Shown here in pieces: positions 8,579 to 17,167 of a stretch of DNA of 64,000 nt. The stretch is from contig CANNCP010000001.1 of NCBI GenBank assembly GCA_947503145.1, forward strand, positions 124,001 through 188,000, read 5' to 3'. Under the pieces are notes generated by a model. The model searched no databases, was not told the DNA's origin, and saw only the letters and a program-made list of their open reading frames with translations. The DNA comes from an uncultured Roseovarius sp. Its GTDB lineage: Bacteria > Pseudomonadota > Alphaproteobacteria > Rhodobacterales > Rhodobacteraceae. The translations under genes were made by a program, and so were the position numbers. Each line of letters starts with the position of its first letter. Within the stretch, counting starts at the first letter, position 1.

Positions 8579-9016
8579 ATGATCAGACGTGTCGGCGCCG
8601 CACCCGACCCCAGCATCCGTTATCGTCTGCGCCCGGGGGCTTATGCGATCCTGCCGCTTCGGCGCGGCCTATTGGTCACGCTTCAGGCTGATCCGGGACC
8701 GGAACTGCAACTGCCCGGCGGCGGCATCGACCCGGGCGAATCACCTCTACAGGCGCTGCACCGCGAGGTGTTCGAGGAAACCGGCTGGCATATCGCGGCA
8801 CCGCGGCGGCTGGGTGCGTTCCGCCGGTTCGTCTTCATGCCCGAATACGACCTCTGGGCCGAAAAGATCTGCACGATCTACACCGCCCGGCCTGTGCGGC
8901 AGATCGCCGACCCTACCGAGCCGGGCCACACGCCACTAGTGATCAGCGTGGATCAGGCGGCGGCAGAATTGGGCAATTCCGGCGATCGGCTGTTTGTCGA
9001 AACATTCTGCCTCTGA
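8579..9016 (+). CDS. Nudix hydrolase, substrate unknown
   Basis: 145 residues. A standard Nudix box lies at about 48-70 (GGIDPGE, then REVFEETGW) in a single compact domain, without extra substrate-specific motifs that I recognise. Its hydrophobic beta-strand before the box (GAYAILPL) is typical. The class hydrolyses nucleoside diphosphate derivatives. It is divergent from hslO and converges on the receiver-PP2C gene, leaving only 21 bases between stops. Confidence 0.85.
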   Translation: MIRRVGAAPDPSIRYRLRPGAYAILPLRRGLLVTLQADPGPELQLPGGGIDPGESPLQALHREVFEETGWHIAAPRRLGAFRRFVFMPEYDLWAEKICTIYTARPVRQIADPTEPGHTPLVISVDQAAAELGNSGDRLFVETFCL

Positions 9017-9037
9017 TCCGGGGTCCGGTTCCGGGCC

Positions 9038-10315
9038 TCAGCCGACGTTCGGCACCTGTTTGACCTCCAATAGCACGGCGGACACGTCATCTTCGAAATT
9101 ATCGCTGCCCGCGAAACCGGTCAGCTTCCATACCAGCGATTCCAACATGGCCATCCCCCGCGTCTGTCGCAGATCGCCCAGCATGCCCGCCAACCCGTCA
9201 TCGTCCAGCATACCGCCCTGCGGATCGTGACATTCGGACACCCCGTCTGAATAGATCATCAGCCGGTCGCCACTAAACAGCTGCACCTCGAAACCCGTGT
9301 ATTCGGCCTCCGGGATCAGCCCCACGGGCAGCCCTCCGGTTCCGACCATCTCGACCGTGCCGTCGGCGCGCTGAATCGCCGGGCACGGATGGCCTGCCTG
9401 ACACATCCGCACCCGCCCGCTGGCCAGATCCACATCCGCCAGCAGCAGGGTAAAATAGTGCTCTGTCTCCATTTCGCTCAGGATCAGCCGATTCAGCGCG
9501 GCAACGGTTTCGTCCGGCGGGCGCGGCACATACACACCGTGATCGTTAACCTCCAACGCGATGTTCTGTGACGGGTTCGTGGCCGACAGATAGCCCGCCA
9601 GCCGTGCTGTCATCAGTGCCGAACTGATGCCATGCCCCGATACGTCGATCCCATAGAGGCCGACGCGCGTCGCGCTGACCGGGAACATGCCGACCAGATC
9701 ACCGCCCACATGGCCGCTGGCGCGCAGCAACAGCGACACTTCGACCGGGCCGAAATCACGGTATCGTTCCGAAACCAGCGATTGCTGCAGTTTCTTGGCT
9801 TCCACCAGATCGCTGTCCAGCAGGTCATAGACATTCTGCAATTCCGCCAGCGTCGATTCTACCAGCCTGTTCTTCTCGACCAGTTCGCGCTCGATCCGCA
9901 GGATACGTTCGCCCGCGGCGATACGCGCCCGCAACTCGCCCGCATTCACCGGCTTGGTCAGAAAATCGTCAGCCCCCGCATCAAGACCGTGCGCCACCTC
10001 ATCCTTTTCGGATTTTGATGTAAGCAGGATAAAATAGCCGTAGGAATCCCGAGTCATAACTCTGAATTCACGGCAGAATTCAGGCCCGTTCATACCCGGC
10101 ATCATCCAATCGCTCAGCACCAGATCAGGTGGGGTCATGCGGCAGATATCCAACGCTTCCTGCCCCGATGCAGCCTCTGATATGTCAAAACCCCATTTCC
10201 TGAGAGAGCTGGTCAAGATCCGCCGTTGCAGTCGGCTGTCATCGACAACCAGGACATGCCGGATCGCAGCCCGCCCCGGTTCTGCGCCCTCGGTCGATGG
10301 TTGTGCGTATAGCAC
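9038..10315 (-). CDS. Response regulator fused to PP2C-type (RsbU/SpoIIE) phosphatase
   Basis: 425 residues in three parts. A receiver domain (about 20-135) has acidic pocket Asp25/Asp26, phospho-acceptor Asp69 in SDWMMPG and Lys121 in LTKPVN. A helical, probably coiled-coil linker follows (about 136-185), then a SpoIIE-like PP2C domain (190-425) with metal ligands in GGDLVGMF (Asp206), GIDVSGHG (Asp224) and a later YSDGVSE. Such proteins dephosphorylate anti-sigma-factor antagonists in partner-switching pathways; Rhodobacter capsulatus RbaY is a described example of this architecture. No anti-sigma factor or antagonist gene is seen nearby. The gene is divergent from an Hpt-domain gene, a plausible phosphodonor, across a 171-base gap. 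Confidence 0.9.
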   Translation of the reverse strand: MLYAQPSTEGAEPGRAAIRHVLVVDDSRLQRRILTSSLRKWGFDISEAASGQEALDICRMTPPDLVLSDWMMPGMNGPEFCREFRVMTRDSYGYFILLTSKSEKDEVAHGLDAGADDFLTKPVNAGELRARIAAGERILRIERELVEKNRLVESTLAELQNVYDLLDSDLVEAKKLQQSLVSERYRDFGPVEVSLLLRASGHVGGDLVGMFPVSATRVGLYGIDVSGHGISSALMTARLAGYLSATNPSQNIALEVNDHGVYVPRPPDETVAALNRLILSEMETEHYFTLLLADVDLASGRVRMCQAGHPCPAIQRADGTVEMVGTGGLPVGLIPEAEYTGFEVQLFSGDRLMIYSDGVSECHDPQGGMLDDDGLAGMLGDLRQTRGMAMLESLVWKLTGFAGSDNFEDDVSAVLLEVKQVPNVG

Positions 10316-10364
10316 ATTTCACCCCTCATTCCTGCCCCGCACTGCATTGATTGCCCGATGTGCC

Positions 10365-10379
10365 TTAACATGATGTGAA
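10365..10379. promoter_or_regulatory. Possible degenerate CtrA-type site (TTAA-N7-TGAA)
   Basis: In the divergent gap between the receiver-PP2C gene and the Hpt gene, TTAA at 10365-10368 is followed after seven bases by TGAA, one base off the alphaproteobacterial CtrA consensus TTAA-N7-TTAA. Position and form are suggestive, but a one-mismatch 8-base pattern can arise by chance. Confidence 0.25.
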
Positions 10380-10486
10380 TGCTAAAATGCCACGCAACTT
10401 GTCGGGATCGAACCTTGCCCCGGTAACTCCGGATTAACGCCAGAGGGGCCAGACTAGGGTGGAGGTATCAGACTGTAGGGCGTGCC

Positions 10487-10819
10487 ATGATTGACTGGAC
10501 CAGGATCACGGAGTTGCGCGACGAAATCGGTGCCGAGGATTTCGGCGATGTGGTCGAGCTGTTTCTCGAAGAAGTGGACGAGGAAATCACCGTGCTGCGT
10601 GCGGGCTGCCCGCCCGAGACCTGGGAGGACAGACTGCATTTTCTCAAGGGCAGCGCGCTGAACCTCGGGTTTCGCCAATTTTCGGGTCTGTGCCAGATCG
10701 GCGAATCAGCCGCCGCCGCCGGTCATTTCGACCAGATCGACATGCCCGCGATCCTCGGCTCCTTTGACGCATCCTGCACCGAATTTCTGGCCGGGTTGGG
10801 CCGACTCGGCACCGCCTGA
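10487..10819 (+). CDS. Histidine phosphotransfer (Hpt) domain protein
   Basis: 110 residues made of a single Hpt four-helix bundle. The phosphorylatable His51 sits in RLHFLKGSALNLGF (49-62), matching the HxLKGxxxxxG pattern. Stand-alone Hpt proteins shuttle phosphate between hybrid kinases and response regulators in the cytoplasm. The start is the first ATG after a GGAGG-like site (about 10460). It is divergent from the receiver-PP2C gene, which makes that receiver the first partner to test. It converges on ilvA with a hairpin in between. Confidence 0.9.
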   Translation: MIDWTRITELRDEIGAEDFGDVVELFLEEVDEEITVLRAGCPPETWEDRLHFLKGSALNLGFRQFSGLCQIGESAAAAGHFDQIDMPAILGSFDASCTEFLAGLGRLGTA

Positions 10820-10842
10820 ACGGCGGTACCAAAGCATTTCAC

Positions 10843-10865
10843 AAAAACCGATAAGTCAGGTTTTT
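10843..10865. terminator. Hairpin between convergent Hpt gene and ilvA
   Basis: AAAAACC (10843-10849) pairs with GGTTTTT (10859-10865) around a 9-base loop. Because the stem itself carries A and T runs it could terminate both genes. The surrounding AAAGCATTTC and CAGGTTT segments resemble the hairpin after dnaQ at 34612-34654. Confidence 0.45.
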
Positions 10866-10876
10866 CACGAAACGTC

Positions 10877-12124
10877 TTAAATCAGGAACTCGGCCAGCAC
10901 CTCGTCATTGGTGATATCGCGGAACTCGAACTCGCGTTCGCGCAGATCGGCAAGCAGCCGCGCGAAATTCTCCTCGCGGCTGGTTTCGATCCCGATCAGG
11001 ACCGACCCGAAATTGCGCGCCGACTTCTTGAGGTATTCAAACCGGGCGATATCATCCTCCGGTCCCAGCAGATTGAGAAAATCCCGTAGCGCACCGGGGC
11101 GTTGCGGCATGCGCAGGATAAAGTATTTCTTGACCCCCGAATAGCGTTGCGCACGTTCCTTGACCTCGGGCAGCCGCTCGAAATCGAAATTCCCGCCCGA
11201 TGTCACGCAGACCACCGTCTTGCCCCGGATACGGTTGCGCATATCCTTGAGCGCATCTACCGCCAGCGCGCCGGCCGGTTCCAGAACGATACCCTCGATG
11301 TTCAGCATCTCGACCATCGTGGTGCACAGCCGGTCCTCGGGGATCGTTATCGCCTGCCCCGGATCGAGATGACGCAGCCGCGCGAAAGTGCGCGCGCCGA
11401 CCTGCGCCACCGCCGCCCCGTCGGCAAAGCTGTTGACGTAGGGCAAGTGCACCGGCATGCCCGCCCGCAGGGCCGCGCCCAGACACGCCCCGCCCTCGGG
11501 CTCGACCAGCGTCAGTTCGGCCCCGTCGCCGACATAGCTGGACACCCCTGCCGACAGACCCCCGCCACCCACCGGCATGACGATATGATCAGGCAGCCCG
11601 CCCAACTCGCGCTCGATCTCGACCGCAACCGAGGCCTGGCCTTCAATCACGTCCTCATCGTCAAAAGGCGACAGGAAATGCCCGCCAATCTGCGTGCAGT
11701 AGGCCTGTGCGGCGGCCAGCGCGACGTCAAAATAATCTCCCGTCAGCTCGATCCTCACGGCACCGGCGCCAAAGGTCTCGGTCTTGCCGACTTTCTGCTG
11801 CGGCGTGGTCACCGGCATGTAAATCACGCCCTCAACGCCAAAATGGCGGCACATGAACGCAACTCCCTGCGCATGGTTGCCGGCACTGGCGCAGACAAAA
11901 ATCGGCGCAGCACCATCCTCCGGCACCGCATCCAGAACCTTGCGCATGGCATTGAACGCGCCGCGCAGCTTGTAAGAGCGCACCGGTGTCAGGTCCTCGC
12001 GCTTGAGCAGGATATTGGCCTCGTACCGCTCGCTCAGATGTTCGTTGCGTTGTAACGGTGTTGCGTCGAATACGGTACGCATTGCGGCCTCGGCGGTCCG
12101 GGCGTTCTGTCGAAAATCATTCAT
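10877..12124 (-). CDS. ilvA: Threonine ammonia-lyase (threonine dehydratase), one regulatory domain
   Basis: 415 residues from the ATG at 12124; a longer frame upstream is not protein-like and this ATG has a GGCAGGGCAG purine-rich site before it. PLP is held by Lys52 in RSYKLRGAFNAM, with the glycine-rich phosphate loop VGGGGLSAG further on. An ACT-like regulatory domain fills about 330-415 (YFILRMPQRPGALRDFL onward). Deamination of threonine to 2-oxobutanoate starts isoleucine synthesis. The short form with one regulatory domain, rather than the two of the longer E. coli enzyme, is common in alphaproteobacteria. The 279-base gap to argG shows no attenuator peptide that I could recognise. Confidence 0.94.
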   Translation of the reverse strand: MNDFRQNARTAEAAMRTVFDATPLQRNEHLSERYEANILLKREDLTPVRSYKLRGAFNAMRKVLDAVPEDGAAPIFVCASAGNHAQGVAFMCRHFGVEGVIYMPVTTPQQKVGKTETFGAGAVRIELTGDYFDVALAAAQAYCTQIGGHFLSPFDDEDVIEGQASVAVEIERELGGLPDHIVMPVGGGGLSAGVSSYVGDGAELTLVEPEGGACLGAALRAGMPVHLPYVNSFADGAAVAQVGARTFARLRHLDPGQAITIPEDRLCTTMVEMLNIEGIVLEPAGALAVDALKDMRNRIRGKTVVCVTSGGNFDFERLPEVKERAQRYSGVKKYFILRMPQRPGALRDFLNLLGPEDDIARFEYLKKSARNFGSVLIGIETSREENFARLLADLREREFEFRDITNDEVLAEFLI

Positions 12125-12403
12125 CTGCCCTGCCTGCCCGATCCCCCGCAGGCGCGCAAGAGGCGCGTGCAAATCATGCCCGATAACACGCAGCCGCAAT
12201 TCAGTCCAATGGCCCCCCTCGACCCCGCCAGACCATGCACAGGGCATCACGATGACTTTCGGCCCGGTCATATTCTTTCCGGCTCCGCGTGATTTTCCCG
12301 GATATCTCGACCATGCTTACCCACACGCGCCAAGCTTGGCTTCCCTTGCCCCTGTCCGAAAAACCGGCTAACTCCCGGCGCGACCCTGACAAAGGAAAGA
12401 CAC

Positions 12404-13630
12404 ATGTCCGCGCCCAAGAAAGTTGTGCTGGCCTATTCCGGCGGCCTTGATACCTCTATCATCCTGAAATGGCTTCAGACCGAATATGGCTGCGAGGTGG
12501 TGACATTCACCGCCGATCTCGGCCAGGGAGAAGAGCTGGAACCGGCCCGCGAAAAAGCCGTGATGCTGGGGATCAAGCCCGAAAATATCTATGTAGAGGA
12601 CGTGCGCGAGGAATTCGTGCGCGATTTCGTCTTTCCGATGTTCCGCGCCAATGCGCTCTATGAGGGGCAGTATCTGCTGGGCACCTCGATCGCCCGCCCG
12701 CTGATTTCCAAACGTCTGGTGGAAATCGCCGCAATGACCGGCGCCGATGCGATCGCTCACGGCGCCACCGGCAAGGGCAATGATCAGGTCCGGTTCGAAC
12801 TGGCCGCCTACGCGCTGAATCCCGATATCAATGTCATCTCGCCCTGGCGTGAATGGGATCTGACCTCGCGCACGCGCTTGCTGGATTTTGCCGAGAAAAA
12901 CCAGATTCCCATCGCCAAGGACAAACGCGGCGAAGCGCCGTTTTCGGTCGATGCGAACCTGCTGCACACCTCGTCCGAAGGCAAGGTGCTGGAAGATCCG
13001 GCAGAGGCCGCGCCCGATTACGTCTACCAGCGCACCGTCGCACCCGAGGATGCGCCCGATACACCCGAATTCATCGAGGTCGGCTTTGAGCACGGCGACG
13101 CCGTCAGCATCAATGGCGAGGCCCTGTCGCCCGCCACCATCCTGACCCGGCTGAACGAGTTGGGCGGCAAACACGGCATTGGTCGGCTTGATTTTGTCGA
13201 AAACCGCTTTGTCGGGATGAAATCGCGCGGCATCTACGAGACCCCCGGCGGCACCGTCCTGCTGGAGGCACATCGCGGCATTGAGCAGATCACACTCGAC
13301 AGCGGCGCAGGGCACCTCAAGGACAGCCTGATGCCGCATTACGCCGAGCTGATCTATAACGGCTTCTGGTTCTCGCCCGAACGCGAGATGCTGCAAGCGG
13401 CCATCGACAAGAGCCAGAAACATGTGACCGGCACGGTGCGGCTGAAGCTCTACAAGGGGTCGGCCAGCTGCGTCGGACGCTGGTCCGATCATTCGCTTTA
13501 CTCCGAAGCGCATGTCACATTCGAAGAAGACGCCGGCGCCTATGACCAGAAAGACGCGGCAGGTTTCATCCAGCTCAACGCGCTGCGACTGAAACTTCTG
13601 GCGGCCCGGGATCGCCGGGTAAAAGGCTAA
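12404..13630 (+). CDS. argG: Argininosuccinate synthase
   Basis: 408 residues, full length. The ATP pyrophosphatase P-loop is visible at the N-terminus as [10 protein letters not shown] (about 10-19), followed by characteristic blocks such as [15 protein letters not shown] and NGFWFSPER. It joins citrulline and aspartate with ATP to argininosuccinate, the penultimate step of arginine synthesis, in the cytoplasm. A GGAAAG ribosome site lies 5 bases before the ATG. It stands alone, divergent from ilvA. Confidence 0.97.
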   Translation: MSAPKKVVLAYSGGLDTSIILKWLQTEYGCEVVTFTADLGQGEELEPAREKAVMLGIKPENIYVEDVREEFVRDFVFPMFRANALYEGQYLLGTSIARPLISKRLVEIAAMTGADAIAHGATGKGNDQVRFELAAYALNPDINVISPWREWDLTSRTRLLDFAEKNQIPIAKDKRGEAPFSVDANLLHTSSEGKVLEDPAEAAPDYVYQRTVAPEDAPDTPEFIEVGFEHGDAVSINGEALSPATILTRLNELGGKHGIGRLDFVENRFVGMKSRGIYETPGGTVLLEAHRGIEQITLDSGAGHLKDSLMPHYAELIYNGFWFSPEREMLQAAIDKSQKHVTGTVRLKLYKGSASCVGRWSDHSLYSEAHVTFEEDAGAYDQKDAAGFIQLNALRLKLLAARDRRVKG

Positions 13631-13652
13631 AACGTTTCGGCGGTCCGCCCCT

Positions 13653-13671
13653 CGCCCGGCTTGCTCGGGCG
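13653..13671 (+). terminator. Possible hairpin after argG
   Basis: CGCCCG (13653-13658) and CGGGCG (13666-13671) can pair around a 7-base loop, 22 bases after the argG stop. There is no T-run, so it may be only a GC-rich pause or an mRNA 3'-end stabiliser. Confidence 0.3.
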
Positions 13672-13878
13672 GGCTGCCCTCCTTACGGACACCCGCCTGG
13701 GCCGGATGATCCACGGCGGCACGCTTGCGATTCGTTGCAGACGCCCCTCTTCACGTATCTTTCAATGCCCACGGCGGGGGTAAACTGCTTTCACCTGCGC
13801 GTGATATCGTGTTTCGGCGTATTGGCGGATCGCGCGGCATCGGTCATGCTCGGGGCAATCCAGGGAGGACCCGCAATC

Positions 13879-14547
13879 ATGATGAGTGCAACAACCATGC
13901 TGAAGACCATTTTGCTGGGCGCGTTGATCGTGATCGGCCTTGTCGCGCAGGGCAAACATGCCCATGCCGCAGGCACTGAGGTTCTGACCGTCGCCGGTGG
14001 CTGTTTCTGGTGCGTCGAGGCGGATTTTGAATCCGTACCGGGCGTCGGCGATGTTGTTTCGGGCTATACCGGCGGCACGTTGAAGAACCCCACCTACAAG
14101 GACGTAACGCGCGGCGGCACTGGCCATTTCGAGGCGGTGCAGATCATGTATGACCCGTCCCGCGTCAGCCGCGACACCCTGCTGGCGATGTTCCTGCGCT
14201 CGGTCGATCCCACGGATGCGGGCGGCCAGTTCTGTGACCGTGGCGAGAGCTACCGCACCGCGATTTTTGCAGACGGCCCGTCAGAGAAATCCGCTGCCCA
14301 GACCGCCATCGCCAAGGCGCAGGCCGTACTGGGCCAAAAGATCGTGACCCCCGTGCTGCCGCTTCAGACCTTCTACAAGGCCGAGGATTACCATCAGGGC
14401 TATTACAAGGGCAGCAAGCTCATCGTGACCCGGTTCGGCCCCAAGCGCCAGTCAGAAGCGTACAAGCGCTACCGCAAGGCATGTGGCCGTGATGAACGGG
14501 TAATGGCTCTCTGGGGCGCGGCGGCACCCTTTGCCAAAGGTCACTGA
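13879..14547 (+). CDS. msrA: Peptide-methionine (S)-S-oxide reductase, exported form
   Basis: 222 residues from the ATG at 13879, chosen for the GGGAGGA site about 11 bases before it; an in-frame ATG 144 bases earlier lacks this. Residues 5-30 are a signal peptide or anchor ending HAHA-AG, so this MsrA should act in the periplasm. Most MsrA proteins are cytosolic. The catalytic GGCFWC motif has nucleophile Cys42. Substrate-binding blocks GYTGGTLKNPTY and YHQGYY are present. The enzyme reduces methionine S-sulfoxide in oxidised envelope proteins. Which thiol donor recycles it in the periplasm is not shown here; no MsrB or MsrP neighbour is present. Confidence 0.9.
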   Translation: MMSATTMLKTILLGALIVIGLVAQGKHAHAAGTEVLTVAGGCFWCVEADFESVPGVGDVVSGYTGGTLKNPTYKDVTRGGTGHFEAVQIMYDPSRVSRDTLLAMFLRSVDPTDAGGQFCDRGESYRTAIFADGPSEKSAAQTAIAKAQAVLGQKIVTPVLPLQTFYKAEDYHQGYYKGSKLIVTRFGPKRQSEAYKRYRKACGRDERVMALWGAAAPFAKGH

Positions 14548-14727
14548 ACCGGAAACGCGCACTGCTCATTCAGGGCCGGGATCGCCTCGGCGGCGGTCCC
14601 CCTGTTCTGTGCACCATGAGGGCGGTAGAGGCTCGGCGCTACGCCGCTACGACATATAAGACAAATACACCACCCGGCACAGCCGGTCTGCTGTTGATCG
14701 GGCCGGGATTGCAGACGCCATCCAACC

Positions 14728-14750
14728 CTTTCATTTTTCCAAAAATACTC
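14728..14750 (-). repeat. Dispersed 23-bp intergenic element, copy A
   Basis: Read on the minus strand the bases are GAGTATTTTTGG then AAAAATGAAAG. It begins 26 bases after the maeB stop in the sense direction of maeB. A 22/23 match occurs at 39491-39513 and a more diverged copy at 56039-56060. The rest of the 14548-14775 gap shows no gene or RNA that I recognise. Confidence 0.6.
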
Positions 14751-14775
14751 AGGTCCGGCGCTGCCACACGCGGTG

Positions 14776-17031
14776 TCACCCGACCTTGCACGCCGCCAGA
14801 ACAGCCATGTTCAGAATATCGTTCGCCGTCGACGAAGACGAACAGATCTGGATCGACTGATTGACACCCGACAGGATCGGTCCGATCACTGTTGCACCCG
14901 CCATCTCCTGCATCAGCTTGACCGAGATAGAGGCAGAGTGCCGCGCCGGCACCACCAGAATATTCGCCGGACCGGTCAACCGCTGGAAGGGGTAATTTTC
15001 CTGCGCGGTCGTGTTCAGCGCCACATCGACTGTCATTTCGCCTTCGAATTCGAAATCAACGCCACGCGCTTCCAGGACTTCTGGCGCAAGGTGCATCTTT
15101 TCCGCGCGCTCGGAGCGCGGATAGCCGAATGTCGAAAAGCTGACAAACGCCACCCGTGGCTCCAATCCCAGATGCCGCGCCACACGCACCGACCCTTCGG
15201 CGATATTGGCCAGATCATTCTCATCCGGCCATTCATGCACCAGCGTGTCAGCCACCAGAACGATGCGCCCCTTGAGCATCAGTGCGGTGACACCTACTGC
15301 CCCATCTTCGGCATTGGCATCGAACACGTGGTTGATCAGTTCCAGCACATGCGCCGATTTGCGCGTCGCGCCGGTAACAAGCCCGTCACCATGCCCATGC
15401 GCCAGCATCAACGAGGCAAAGATATGCCGGTCCCGCGCCGCCAGCCTGTGCGCGTCCTGTCGGTCATACCCCTTGCGCTGCAAGCGGGCGTACAGAAACG
15501 ATCTGTATTCCTCCAGATGCTCGGTATTGGCCGCATTCACGACCTCCAGTTCGGACACTGCATCGGCCATACCCGCCGCTTCCAGCTTGGCCCGTACATC
15601 TGCCTCGCGTCCGACGACCAGCGCCTTGCCCATGCCCGCACGCTGATACTGCACGGCGGCACGCAGAACGCGCGGATCGTCACCTTCGGCAAAGATCATC
15701 CGCGCCTGGGCGGCGCGCGCCCGCGCATTGATCGACCGCATGATCGCCGCCGTCGGATCCATCCGCGTCTTGAGCGTGACCTCGTAGGCGTCCATGTCCA
15801 CGATCGGCCTGCGCGCCGCACCTGTATCCATACAGGCCCGCGCCACGGCAGGCGGGATGGTGTAGATCAGGCGCGGATCAAATGGCGCGGGAATGATGTA
15901 ATCGCGCCCGAAACTCAGCTTGCGGCCATAGGCCATGCCGACCTCGTCCGGCACATCCTCGCGCGCCAGTTTCGCCAACGCCTCGGCGCAGGCGATCTTC
16001 ATCTCGTCGTTGATCGCGCGGGCATGCACATCCAGCGCCCCGCGAAACAGGTAGGGAAAGCCCAGAACGTTGTTCACCTGGTTGGGATAGTCGCTGCGCC
16101 CGGTGGCAATGATGGCATCCTCGCGCACCGCATGGGCCTCTTCCGGTGTGATTTCCGGATCGGGGTTCGCCATCGCAAAAATCACCGGATCGGGTGCCAT
16201 TGCCGCCACCATCTCTTGCGTCACCGCGCCCTTGGCCGACACGCCGAGGAACACATCGCAATCCTTCATCGCCTCTTCCAGCGTGCGCAGGTCCGTCGTC
16301 ACCGCATGCGCCGATTTCCACTGGTTCATGCCGTCAGTACGGCCCCGATAGATCACACCCTTGGTGTCGCACATGATGCAATTTTCATTGCGCGCGCCCA
16401 TGGCCTTGAGCAGTTCCAGACAGGCGATCCCCGCCGCCCCCGCGCCGTTAAGGACAATCCGTACATCCTCGATCTTCTTGCCCGACAGATGCAGTGCATT
16501 GATCAGCCCGGCGGCACAGATCACCGCCGTGCCATGCTGGTCATCGTGAAAGACGGGGATATCCATCTCTTCCTTGAGGCGCTGCTCGATGATGAAACAT
16601 TCCGGCGCCTTGATATCTTCCAGGTTGATTCCGCCAAAGGTCGGACCCATCAGGCGCACCGCGTTACAGAACGCATCGGGGTCTTCGGTATCCAGCTCGA
16701 TATCTATGCTGTTGACGTCCGCGAACCGCTTGAACAGGACCGCCTTGCCCTCCATCACCGGCTTGGACGCAAGCGCGCCAAGATTGCCAAGCCCCAGTAC
16801 CGACGTTCCGTTCGAGATAACCGCTACCAGATTGCCCTTGTTGGTATAATCATAGGCCGTCTCGGGGGTTTCGGAGATGGCCAGACAAGGCACCGCGACG
16901 CCCGGGCTGTAGGCCAGGCTCAGGTCGCGCTGTGTGGTCATCGCCACCGTGGCGGTGATCTCGAATTTGCCGGGCGTCGGCTCCAGGTGAAAGGTCAGTG
17001 CCTCTTCGTCGGTGAATTTCGGGTTGGCCAT
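14776..17031 (-). CDS. maeB: NADP-type malic enzyme fused to phosphotransacetylase-like domain
   Basis: 751 residues from the ATG at 17031, which has AAGGA about 10 bases upstream; an ATG seven codons earlier is possible. The N-terminal malic enzyme part (about 18-410) shows YSPGVAVPCLAI, the catalytic-region FHDDQHGTA and an NAD(P)-binding VLNGAGAAGIACLEL. The C-terminal third (about 430-751) resembles phosphate acetyltransferase and in this family acts as an allosteric domain responding to acetyl-CoA. It decarboxylates malate to pyruvate. It is divergent from mutS. A long open frame runs antisense through the whole gene, an effect of GC-rich codon use, not a gene. Confidence 0.95.
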   Translation of the reverse strand: MANPKFTDEEALTFHLEPTPGKFEITATVAMTTQRDLSLAYSPGVAVPCLAISETPETAYDYTNKGNLVAVISNGTSVLGLGNLGALASKPVMEGKAVLFKRFADVNSIDIELDTEDPDAFCNAVRLMGPTFGGINLEDIKAPECFIIEQRLKEEMDIPVFHDDQHGTAVICAAGLINALHLSGKKIEDVRIVLNGAGAAGIACLELLKAMGARNENCIMCDTKGVIYRGRTDGMNQWKSAHAVTTDLRTLEEAMKDCDVFLGVSAKGAVTQEMVAAMAPDPVIFAMANPDPEITPEEAHAVREDAIIATGRSDYPNQVNNVLGFPYLFRGALDVHARAINDEMKIACAEALAKLAREDVPDEVGMAYGRKLSFGRDYIIPAPFDPRLIYTIPPAVARACMDTGAARRPIVDMDAYEVTLKTRMDPTAAIMRSINARARAAQARMIFAEGDDPRVLRAAVQYQRAGMGKALVVGREADVRAKLEAAGMADAVSELEVVNAANTEHLEEYRSFLYARLQRKGYDRQDAHRLAARDRHIFASLMLAHGHGDGLVTGATRKSAHVLELINHVFDANAEDGAVGVTALMLKGRIVLVADTLVHEWPDENDLANIAEGSVRVARHLGLEPRVAFVSFSTFGYPRSERAEKMHLAPEVLEARGVDFEFEGEMTVDVALNTTAQENYPFQRLTGPANILVVPARHSASISVKLMQEMAGATVIGPILSGVNQSIQICSSSSTANDILNMAVLAACKVG

Positions 17032-17167
17032 TGGCGGGGTATATCCTTGCAAAGCGATTTGTCATCCTTAACCGCCCTTTTGTTCGGCCTCAACAGAAAC
17101 GCGCTTTTGGCTTTCGCTGCGCGGCATGGCTTTGTAGGGTCCGGCAAACGCGATTGGGGGGGATTTC

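Noticed and set aside
13735..13878. A 48-residue N-terminal extension of MsrA
   Set aside because: The ATG at 13879 has a strong ribosome site and starts a clean signal peptide; the extension is not protein-like.
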